From positions 1 to 5,554 of the forward strand of contig WRMR01000351.1 of the NCBI GenBank assembly GCA_009776995.1: a stretch of 5,554 bases of DNA. The letters are read 5' to 3'. Below the pieces are notes generated by a model. It had not been told where the DNA came from and did not search any database. It saw nothing but the letters and a program-made list of their open reading frames with translations. This document shows, in pieces, positions 1 to 5,532 of this stretch. This DNA comes from Planctomycetaceae bacterium. GTDB lineage: Bacteria > Planctomycetota > Planctomycetia > Pirellulales > Thermoguttaceae. The position numbers and the translations under genes were made by a program. Each line of letters starts with the position of its first letter. The first letter of the stretch is position 1.

Positions 1-110
1 TGCGCCGAACCGACCACGAGCAACGTCATCGTCGCCAGCATCGCGATGATCGTAATGACGATCAACAGCTCAACCAGCGTGAACGCTTTTCTCAAATAGT
101 TGCGGGTCAT
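1..110 (-). CDS. Type IV pilin-like/pseudopilin, N-terminal fragment (runs off the left edge)
   Basis: Only the first 36 codons are inside the window. They begin MTRNYLRKAFTLVELLIVIT and continue as a hydrophobic helix (roughly residues 10-34). This is a class III prepilin signal: a short basic leader, a cleavage site between Ala9 and Phe10, and Glu14 at mature position +5, as needed for subunit assembly. Residue -1 is Ala, not the usual Gly; alanine is tolerated by prepilin peptidases in known cases. The start is an ATG that overlaps the stop of the preceding pseudopilin gene (ATGA), with a Shine-Dalgarno sequence about 10 bases upstream inside that gene. The product should be a minor or major pseudopilin of the same filament. 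Which one cannot be told, because the globular domain lies outside the window. Confidence 0.9.
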   Translation of the reverse strand, partial: MTRNYLRKAFTLVELLIVITIIAMLATMTLLVVGSA

Positions 111-949
111 TGGTTCAACGCTCCTCTCAAAGTGGCCGTATCGGTAAAGTTCACAATGTTATCGTAGTCCTCGTAGGTGATACCGTTTTCGTCGCTCGTG
201 AAAACCGGGGCCGTCGGGTTAGGACTGCGGTCTCCGAAAAGACCGTCCCGGCCAGGATGAATCAACTGGTACTTCTTGGCACCATGCCAGGCGGTCGCGT
301 TTTTCGCATAGGGAACGGCGACACCAAATTCTCCCATATCGCAACCGGCGGGATCATAATCGCCCGACACACTGCTTCGGAAATAAACCACCGGTTTTTT
401 GTCAACAGCAAAACTCATCGCGTTCGTACCGGCGATGGGGAGCAAGTACCGTTCTCCGAAGTCAAACCGCGTTTCGGTCCATTGAGTGCCCTGTACAAGC
501 GGGTTTTCCAAATCGGCATTGAACCCGGCGTAAGACTCATTCACATAAAGCCCTCCGAGCCAAAACGTCAGGGACGCCGCGATGCGTTGATTTTTCTTCT
601 GCTCTCTCTCAGCAGGTCCATCATTATCCGGGTCATCCAGAGGTAAACCTGCTGCGGTGAGGACATCGGCATAGCTGAGGCTTGCCCGTCTCCAACGCGA
701 GTTGACATGCCGCATCACCGCATCCCGGTCGGAGAGCATCGGCGGGTATTCATTGAACTCGTTTTTGTACGCCTCCAGAGCGATTTCCATTTGCGACAGT
801 TGCGATTTGATCGTTGTATTGATAACGATCCCACGCACATACATTGCTCCACCGGCGGCCAAACTCGCCAAAACGCCGATGATTGTGATGACAACAAGCA
901 GTTCCACCAACGTAAAACCGCGATTCTTTTGAGAAAATTGAGCACTCAT
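107..949 (-). CDS. GspG/PilA-like type II pseudopilin, 280 aa
   Basis: This is a secreted, membrane-anchored fibre subunit handled by prepilin peptidase and built into a type IV filament. A basic leader (residues 1-11, ending KNRG) precedes FTLVELLVVITIIGVLASLA, so cleavage is expected after Gly11 with Glu16 at mature position +5. The hydrophobic assembly helix spans about residues 12-38. It is followed by an amphipathic stretch with SQMEIALEAYKNEFNEYPP (52-70), typical of GspG-type pseudopilins. The C-terminal half carries a YQLIHPGRDGLFGD segment (227-240) and DNIVNFTD (263-270), an arrangement I associate with planctomycete pseudopilins. At 280 residues it is much longer than the roughly 140-residue proteobacterial GspG, the extra length lying in the globular domain. 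The ATG is preceded by AT-rich sequence with no Shine-Dalgarno, and the stop overlaps the next gene. The exact role (major or minor subunit, secretion or pilus) is inferred. Confidence 0.9.
   Translation of the reverse strand: MSAQFSQKNRGFTLVELLVVITIIGVLASLAAGGAMYVRGIVINTTIKSQLSQMEIALEAYKNEFNEYPPMLSDRDAVMRHVNSRWRRASLSYADVLTAAGLPLDDPDNDGPAEREQKKNQRIAASLTFWLGGLYVNESYAGFNADLENPLVQGTQWTETRFDFGERYLLPIAGTNAMSFAVDKKPVVYFRSSVSGDYDPAGCDMGEFGVAVPYAKNATAWHGAKKYQLIHPGRDGLFGDRSPNPTAPVFTSDENGITYEDYDNIVNFTDTATLRGALNQ
121..126 (-). promoter_or_regulatory. Shine-Dalgarno site for the second pseudopilin gene
   Basis: On the minus strand this reads GAGGAG (within GAGAGGAG). It ends 10 bases before the ATG at 110-108 and lies within the last codons of the upstream pseudopilin. 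It is the only well-placed Shine-Dalgarno sequence I find at any of the five starts in the window, and it supports coupled translation across the ATGA overlap. Confidence 0.65.
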
Positions 950-955
950 GTTATT

Positions 956-1019
956 TGAATTATGAATGATGAATGATGAATTATGAACAGTGAATTACGA
1001 GTCCATAATTCATCATTCA
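956..1019. repeat. Heptanucleotide array with inverted arm between pilC and the pseudopilin gene
   Basis: On the plus strand, 956-997 splits into six consecutive 7-base units: TGAATTA, TGAATGA, TGAATGA, TGAATTA, TGAACAG and TGAATTA. A decayed seventh unit follows. Two units of the same family stand in the opposite orientation at 1006-1019. The two sides form a perfect 16-bp inverted repeat, 970-985 (TGAATGATGAATTATG) against 1004-1019, around an 18-base loop. The array fills almost the whole 76-base spacer between the pilC stop and the pseudopilin start. In the operon mRNA it would form an AT-rich hairpin just ahead of the pseudopilin start. It lacks the GC-rich stem plus U-tract of an intrinsic terminator. 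Confidence 0.8.
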
Positions 1020-1025
1020 GAATGA

Positions 1026-2357
1026 TTATCCTGCGGAGGAAAGTTCCGTAATCAGTTTGATCAGCGGCAAAAACAATGCAATCACGATAAAGCCGACCAG
1101 GACACCGAGCATCATAATCAAGAGCGGTTCCAACATCGACATCAAACTTTCGGTCAGCGTTTGGACCTCGTCGTCGAATGTGTCGGCGACTTTGTAAAGC
1201 ATTACGTCCAATTCGCCTGTTTCTTCACCCACGTCAACCATGTTGACGACCATGTCATCCAAAATCCGGCCTCGCAATTTCGTCATGTAAATCAACGCCC
1301 CGATAATCGGGATGAAGAAGAAAAAGTACAACAACGCCCCGAAATGAAAACCCGGAGTGGAGTGTGCCTTCATCGGGTTCGCAATGGTGTCCCCGTCGCG
1401 AATCGCCTCAAGCACCCGCTGATACATCTGTTCGAACACCGCATTGTTGCTCGTCTCTTTGGTAATATGTAACGCCTCAAGGATCGGCACACCGCTTGTT
1501 ACCAGCGTTCCGAGCGTCCGGGTGGTTCGCGCAACGGTCGTCTTTTCGAACAATTGACCGAAAATCGGAATTTTGAGCAGGAACAAATGCCATCCAAACC
1601 GCCCGAACGAAAAACTGGTCGTCAGTTTAATCATCAACCAGATGGAAAACGGGATCAACGGAAACAGGAACCAGTATTCCATGCACAACCGCGATCCGGT
1701 CATAAGAACCTGCGTCATAATCGGCAGCGTCGTTTCGAAGCTGTCGAAAATTTCTTGGAATTTCGGGATAATGAAGACCATAATGAACGTCAAAATCGCA
1801 ATGGCGAAGAAAACAACCGCAATCGGGTAGGTCATCGCCGATTTGATCTTGCGTTTGAGTTGTTCGGTCCGTTCCAAAAATTCGGCAAGACGCTGGAGAA
1901 TGGTTTCCAGGGCCCCCCCCGCCTCGCCGGCTTTAATCATATTGACATAGAGCCGGTTGAAGCATTTCGGCGTTTTGGACATCGCCTCGGAGAGACTGGC
2001 ACCGCTTTCGATTTCCTGACAGACATCGATCAGGGAGTTTCTCAGTGCGCCCGGCTTGGATTGAACCATCAGGATATTCAGGCTGCGCAGAATTGGCAAA
2101 CCGGCGTCCTGAAGGATCGAAAGCTGCCGCGTAAACGTTGTCAACTGTTTTGAACCGACTCGACCGAAAGAAAAGGTCTTGCCGTCGTTTTTCTTGTCCG
2201 CTTTCTTGACCTTGCGGTCCTTGTGCGGAGCGATCTTGGTGACAATATAACCCATCTGACGTATCGTCTGCTGGGCTTCGTCCTCCGTCGCGGCATCAAT
2301 GATGTCCTTGATTTCCTTCCCGGTCGCGTCAATCGCTTCAAATTTAAACTGAGGCAT
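1026..2357 (-). CDS. pilC: Type IV pilus/type II secretion inner-membrane platform protein PilC/GspF
   Basis: This polytopic inner-membrane protein is the platform on which PilB, and for pili PilT, acts to add or remove subunits. The N-terminal beta region MPQFKFEAIDATGKEIKDII is typical of the family and is followed by a very basic linker (about 45-60). The first T2SSF domain (about 70-195) contains FTRQLSILQDAGLPIL, the motif IKAGEAGG (141-148) and a membrane helix near 177-198. A second helix lies near 228-246. The second T2SSF domain starts ARTTRTLGTLVTSGVPIL and has the matching motif VDVGEETGELD (374-384), with a final membrane helix near 411-434. At 443 residues it is longer than the usual 400 or so, largely because of a roughly 30-residue hydrophobic insertion (about 333-363) in the second domain. 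The gene also contains a run of eight G (plus strand 1913-1920). The start has no Shine-Dalgarno; a heptad repeat lies just upstream. GspF is the alternative name if the system is a secreton. Confidence 0.95.
   Translation of the reverse strand: MPQFKFEAIDATGKEIKDIIDAATEDEAQQTIRQMGYIVTKIAPHKDRKVKKADKKNDGKTFSFGRVGSKQLTTFTRQLSILQDAGLPILRSLNILMVQSKPGALRNSLIDVCQEIESGASLSEAMSKTPKCFNRLYVNMIKAGEAGGALETILQRLAEFLERTEQLKRKIKSAMTYPIAVVFFAIAILTFIMVFIIPKFQEIFDSFETTLPIMTQVLMTGSRLCMEYWFLFPLIPFSIWLMIKLTTSFSFGRFGWHLFLLKIPIFGQLFEKTTVARTTRTLGTLVTSGVPILEALHITKETSNNAVFEQMYQRVLEAIRDGDTIANPMKAHSTPGFHFGALLYFFFFIPIIGALIYMTKLRGRILDDMVVNMVDVGEETGELDVMLYKVADTFDDEVQTLTESLMSMLEPLLIMMLGVLVGFIVIALFLPLIKLITELSSAG
1913..1920 (-). 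repeat. Homopolymer tract of eight G inside pilC
   Basis: The plus strand carries eight consecutive C (G on the coding strand), spanning the codons for Ala146-Gly147-Gly148-Ala149 in the conserved GEAGGAL motif. The reading frame is intact as given. Gain or loss of one base here would frameshift the protein within its first T2SSF domain. Confidence 0.75.
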
Positions 2358-2368
2358 GGTTCGATAAA

Positions 2369-2475
2369 TGAAAAATGAAAAATGAAAAATGAAAAATAGG
2401 AAGTGAGAAATGAAAAAGGCAAACCCGCCGCACTCTGTACGGCATTACTTTTCATTTTTCATTTTTTATTTTTCA
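2369..2475. repeat. Heptanucleotide array with inverted arm between pilB and pilC
   Basis: On the plus strand 2369-2417 reads as seven 7-base units in exact phase: four TGAAAAA, then TAGGAAG, TGAGAAA and TGAAAAA. Opposite-orientation units (CTTTTCA, TTTTTCA, TTTTTTA, TTTTTCA) fill 2448-2475. The arms match perfectly over 18 bases (2371-2388 against 2449-2466). Between them is a more GC-rich core with a small GCCG/CGGC stem (2427-2430 and 2440-2443). The outer edge of the right arm merges with the pilB stop codon. Together this fills most of the 120-base spacer, and the operon mRNA would carry a long A/U-rich hairpin between the two cistrons. No protein is encoded here. Confidence 0.8.
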
Positions 2476-2477
2476 TT

Positions 2478-4190
2478 TTATTCCACCACTGTTTCGCGTA
2501 CAACTTCGTCAATCGTTGAAATCCCGTGATAAATTTTGTCCAAACCGGCGTCGCGCAGGGTCAACATGCCGTTACGCTGGGCGGCGGTTCGCAGGTCAGC
2601 GGCGGAATTGTTGTTGTTGATCAAATCGCGTATCTCGTCGTTGATCACCATAAACTCGTGAATCGCCGTGCGTCCCTTGTAACCGGTGTTATTACAGACC
2701 ACGCAACCTCTGCCGCGATAAAATGCCTTGTCGGCAACCTCTTGTTGCGTCAGCTGCAACTCATACAACTGCTCCGGCGGCGGTGCGTATTTTTCTTTGC
2801 AGTCAACGCAAATTTTCCGCACCAACCGCTGTGCGAGAATCGCCTCCAGGGTTGCCGTAATCAAAAAGGACGGAATCCCCATGTCTTTGAGCCGCGTTAC
2901 CGTCGTCGGGGCGTCGTTGGTGTGAAGCGTGCTAAACACCAAGTGCCCGGTGAGCGATGCCTGCACCGCGATTTCCGCCGTTTCCTGGTCCCGAATCTCG
3001 CCGACAAGAATCTTGTCCGGGTCCTGCCGCAAAATCGAACGCAAACATTGCGCAAACGTGTTCCCGATATCGGCATCAATCGGCATCTGGATAATACCGT
3101 CAATATCATATTCAACCGGGTCTTCGGTTGTCATCAGTTTGTCCGTAATCACGTTCAGTTCCGAAAGTGCCGCATAAAGCGTCGTTGTCTTGCCGGAACC
3201 GGTTGGACCGGTGACTAAAACGATACCATTCGGACGCTCGATGACCTTTCGAAAATGTTTCAGTACGAACGGGTCCATGCCAACATTGTCGAGGTTCAAC
3301 ATAACAACCGACTTGTCGAGAATCCGGCAAACGACGCTTTCACCGAACATCGTCGGGAGCACCGAAACGCGGAAATCAATCGGGTGTCCGCCAACGGTCA
3401 TGCGGATACGCCCGTCCTGCGGCAAACGCCGTTCGGCAATGTCCAGGTTCGACATGACCTTGATTCTTGTTGTGATCGCCGACGCCAAATGCCGCGGGGG
3501 AGGCACCATTTCGTAAAGTGTGCCGTCCGCTTTGATTCGGATTTTGAACTCTTCCTCGAATGGTTCAAAGTGCAGGTCGCTCGCGTGATCCTTGATTCCG
3601 AGCAGGAAGACCATGTTAAGCAGTTTTCGGACCGGGGCACTTTCGCTGAGGGCTTCAACGCTTGCCAGGTCGATGGTGTCCCCTTCGAGCAAACTGGCGG
3701 CTACGGCCAATTCCTTATCAGTTTCCATGTCACGGATAAGCGTTTCAACGCTTTCCGTGTCGGACGCATAATACCGGGACAACGCACCGGCGACATCGCG
3801 AGGCGTTGTTACAACCGCCCGGATTTGGTAGCCGAGAAAATTCCGCAATTCGTCGAGAACGATCAGGTTTTGCGGTTCACACATTGCCACGGTCAATATC
3901 TCGTTTTTGAAACTGACCGGGACGACCTTGTAAAGCTGTGCCATTGGTTCCGTCAAATGCGACAAAACCTCCGGCGGAATCGTAATGTCTGCAAGACTGA
4001 TGACCTGGAGACCAAGCTGTTCGGCCAAGGCGACGGACAGTTGATCGTCGTTGAGCAAACCGATTCCGATCGCAACTTGCCCAATCATCTCGCTGGGCCG
4101 CGTATGATGCTCTTCCAGGAGCATCTCGAGTTGCTCTTCATCGATATAACCGAGATCGACGAGAACCTGTCCTAATTTACGTGCAGGCAT
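2478..4190 (-). CDS. pilB: Type IV pilus assembly / type II secretion ATPase PilB/GspE
   Basis: This cytoplasmic hexameric ATPase drives pseudopilin extraction and filament growth through PilC. The N-terminus holds two helical repeats (about 5-28 and 35-58) that resemble the MshEN c-di-GMP-binding motif, followed by the rest of the T2SSE N-terminal domain to about 140. The N2 domain includes ASDLHFEPFEEEFKIRIKAD (203-222). The catalytic domain has Walker A GPTGSGKTT (328-336), the Asp box TTEDPVEY (354-361), Walker B with LRQDPDKILVGEIRD (387-401; catalytic Glu398) and the His box TGHLVFSTLHTNDA (414-427). A four-cysteine zinc subdomain is complete: C461, C464, C496, C499. At 570 residues it has normal PilB length and all key residues. 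It follows pilT after 49 bases that hold a heptad repeat, and its ATG has no nearby Shine-Dalgarno. PilB is preferred to GspE because of the adjacent pilT and the MshEN-like N-terminus, but the two are hard to separate by sequence. Confidence 0.95.
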   Translation of the reverse strand: MPARKLGQVLVDLGYIDEEQLEMLLEEHHTRPSEMIGQVAIGIGLLNDDQLSVALAEQLGLQVISLADITIPPEVLSHLTEPMAQLYKVVPVSFKNEILTVAMCEPQNLIVLDELRNFLGYQIRAVVTTPRDVAGALSRYYASDTESVETLIRDMETDKELAVAASLLEGDTIDLASVEALSESAPVRKLLNMVFLLGIKDHASDLHFEPFEEEFKIRIKADGTLYEMVPPPRHLASAITTRIKVMSNLDIAERRLPQDGRIRMTVGGHPIDFRVSVLPTMFGESVVCRILDKSVVMLNLDNVGMDPFVLKHFRKVIERPNGIVLVTGPTGSGKTTTLYAALSELNVITDKLMTTEDPVEYDIDGIIQMPIDADIGNTFAQCLRSILRQDPDKILVGEIRDQETAEIAVQASLTGHLVFSTLHTNDAPTTVTRLKDMGIPSFLITATLEAILAQRLVRKICVDCKEKYAPPPEQLYELQLTQQEVADKAFYRGRGCVVCNNTGYKGRTAIHEFMVINDEIRDLINNNNSAADLRTAAQRNGMLTLRDAGLDKIYHGISTIDEVVRETVVE

Positions 4191-4195
4191 TTTTT

Positions 4196-4223
4196 TGAAT
4201 TATGAATTAGGAATTGTGAATTT
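4196..4223. repeat. Heptanucleotide array between pilT and pilB
   Basis: There are four consecutive 7-base units on the plus strand: TGAATTA, TGAATTA, GGAATTG and TGAATTT. They belong to the same TGAAWWA family and orientation as the arrays in the other two spacers, but no inverted arm is present here. The array sits directly ahead of the pilB start. It separates that start from a purine-rich, Shine-Dalgarno-like stretch (4229-4240) next to the pilT stop. Confidence 0.7.
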
Positions 4224-4239
4224 TTCTATCCTCTCTCCT

Positions 4240-5358
4240 CTACTTTTTCTTTTTGTCATCTTCTTCCTCTTCGTCTTCCAGAACGGCACCGGACTCCCAG
4301 CGGATCATCTTTTGGATGAGCATGTCGGGAAGGTTGGCTTTGCCAAGGGCATCTTCTTTATTGATGGTTCCTTCTTTGTACAAACGGAACAGATGGTCGT
4401 CCAAAAGCTGCATACCGAGCTTGTGACCGGTTTGAATCGAGGACGTAATACGAAATGTCTTGTTTTCACGAATCAGGTTCGCAATCGCGGAAGTTACAAC
4501 GAGCATTTCGTAGGCGGCGACCCGACCACCCTGGATTCTCGGCAAAAGCTGTTGCGAAAGAACCCCGATCACGGCGGTCGAAAGCTGCGTTCGAATCTGC
4601 TCCTGTTGATTCGTCGGAAACACGTCAATAATACGGTTGATTGTACCGGCGGCACCGGTCGTGTGCAATGTTCCGAAGACGATGTGACCGGTTTCCGCTG
4701 CGGTAATCGCCGCCTCGATGGTTTCCAAGTCCCGCATTTCCCCGACGAGGATCACGTCCGGGTCTTGACGCAAGGCACGCCGAATCGCTTCGGAGAACGA
4801 CGGCACATCCACGCCGACTTCGCGTTGGTTGATCGTCGATTTCTTGTGATAATGGTAAAACTCAATCGGATCCTCAATCGTAATGATATGATGGTCGATG
4901 CTTTGATTCAAATGATCGACACAAGCGGCAAGAGTCGTCGATTTTCCCGAACCGGTCGGACCGGTCACAAGAATGAGACCGCGAGACTTGAAAATCAAAT
5001 CTTTCATCACCGGCGGGGTGTTCAATTCCTCCATGCTAAGCAGTCTGGTCGGAATTTGCCGGAGCACCATACCGGTATTTCCCCGCTGCTTGAAAATGGA
5101 AACGCGAAATCGGGCTTTATCGCCGAAGGCAAAACCGAAGTCAGAGGTTCCGACCTGTTGTAACTCCTGCTGACAGCGTTCCGGCGCGATACTTTTCATC
5201 AACGAAGTGGTATCTTCCGGTTGGAGAACTTTGGTTTCCAATTTGACCAACCGCCCATGCAGACGCAACACCGGCGGTTGCCCAACGGCAATATGCAAGT
5301 CACTTGCCCCCTGAACCACGACGGTTTCGAGCAACTTGTCGATGAGAATCGTACCCAT
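4240..5358 (-). CDS. pilT: Twitching motility/pilus retraction ATPase PilT
   Basis: This cytoplasmic hexameric ATPase powers pilus depolymerisation. The N-terminal PAS-like region is typical (GASDLHIAVGQPPVLRLHG, 17-35). The RecA-like core has Walker A GPTGSGKST (133-141), the Asp box TIEDPIEF (160-167), Walker B RQDPDVILVGEMRD (197-210; catalytic Glu207) and the His box TGHIVFGTLHTT (223-234). The retraction-specific C-terminal motif, usually AIRNLIRE, is present as AIANLIRE (291-298), which separates it from PilB/GspE. It also lacks the four-cysteine zinc insert seen in PilB. At 372 residues it is slightly longer than typical PilT (about 345-370) because of a tail with an acidic run and four final lysines (361-372). 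It is the first gene after the promoter, so retraction and assembly ATPases should be co-transcribed. A PilT-like ATPase of another filament remains possible. The ATG follows an AT-rich leader without a Shine-Dalgarno. Confidence 0.95.
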   Translation of the reverse strand: MGTILIDKLLETVVVQGASDLHIAVGQPPVLRLHGRLVKLETKVLQPEDTTSLMKSIAPERCQQELQQVGTSDFGFAFGDKARFRVSIFKQRGNTGMVLRQIPTRLLSMEELNTPPVMKDLIFKSRGLILVTGPTGSGKSTTLAACVDHLNQSIDHHIITIEDPIEFYHYHKKSTINQREVGVDVPSFSEAIRRALRQDPDVILVGEMRDLETIEAAITAAETGHIVFGTLHTTGAAGTINRIIDVFPTNQQEQIRTQLSTAVIGVLSQQLLPRIQGGRVAAYEMLVVTSAIANLIRENKTFRITSSIQTGHKLGMQLLDDHLFRLYKEGTINKEDALGKANLPDMLIQKMIRWESGAVLEDEEEEDDKKKK

Positions 5359-5504
5359 TTATGTAAACAATAGCAAAATTCTAGCAGACACTCCGCTTTT
5401 TAGCTGACAATCCACATTTTCAAGGATTAAACACGCACTTCAAAAAACCAAGTGTCTTGTTCGTTTTGGCATCTCGACACACGAAACCCGGTTTTCTATA
5501 ATGT
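5359..5504 (-). other. Untranslated leader of the pil operon
   Basis: About 140 bases lie between the predicted transcription start (near 5498) and the pilT ATG. I find no ORF with a start signal, no riboswitch I recognise, and no heptad array like those between the downstream genes. A short CACTT/AAGTG hairpin is possible around 5426-5452. There is a TGCTAGAAT extended -10-like sequence on the minus strand (5378-5386) close to pilT, but no matching -35 at proper spacing. Confidence 0.4.
5474..5502 (+). promoter_or_regulatory. Possible divergent promoter on the plus strand
   Basis: TCGACA (5474-5479, one mismatch to TTGACA) lies 17 bases ahead of TATAAT (5497-5502) on the plus strand. The -10 is one half of a palindrome, CTATAAT-GT-ATTATAG (5496-5511), whose other half is the -10 of the operon promoter. 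A transcript would start near 5509 and leave the window, so no target gene is visible. Confidence 0.4.
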
Positions 5505-5532
5505 ATTATAGCAAACAAACGGTAAAAAGCAA
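5505..5532 (-). promoter_or_regulatory. Sigma70-type promoter driving pilT-pilB-pilC-pseudopilins
   Basis: On the minus strand, TTGCTT (5532-5527) stands 16 bases ahead of a consensus TATAAT (5510-5505). The -10 is extended by TG one base upstream (TGCTATAAT). Transcription would start near 5498, giving a leader of about 140 bases before pilT. It is the best promoter candidate upstream of the operon. No activator or sigma54 site was recognised. Confidence 0.65.

Noticed and set aside
956..1019. CRISPR-like array in the pilC-pseudopilin spacer
   Set aside because: Repeat units are only 7 bases with no spacers between them, and the array is far too short.
1554..2153. Plus-strand ORF of 199 codons opposite pilC
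   Set aside because: The translation is Asn/Arg/Gln-rich and lacks motifs, as expected for the antisense of a membrane protein gene.
2141..2455. Minus-strand ORF of 104 codons starting in the pilB-pilC spacer
   Set aside because: Its Phe/Ser-rich part is a translation of the heptad array, and the rest is pilC in the wrong frame. There is no ribosome-binding site.
2369..2475. Intrinsic terminator after pilB
   Set aside because: A long inverted repeat is present, but the stem is almost entirely A/T and is not the GC-rich stem plus U-tract type. The downstream genes also clearly belong to the same system.
3255..4175. Long plus-strand ORF of 306 codons opposite pilB
   Set aside because: It is antisense to the conserved ATPase gene, its product has no recognisable fold or motif, and it has no start signal. 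The open frame follows from the codon use of pilB.
4195..5163. Plus-strand ORF of 322 codons opposite pilT
   Set aside because: It is fully antisense to pilT. The start of the predicted protein comes from the heptad repeat and the low-complexity tail region, with no domain signal.
5378..5386. Second promoter close to pilT (TGCTAGAAT on the minus strand)
   Set aside because: The -10 resembles an extended type, but the nearest -35-like sequence (TTGTCA) is 21 bases away, which is too far. The upstream TATAAT promoter is clearly better.
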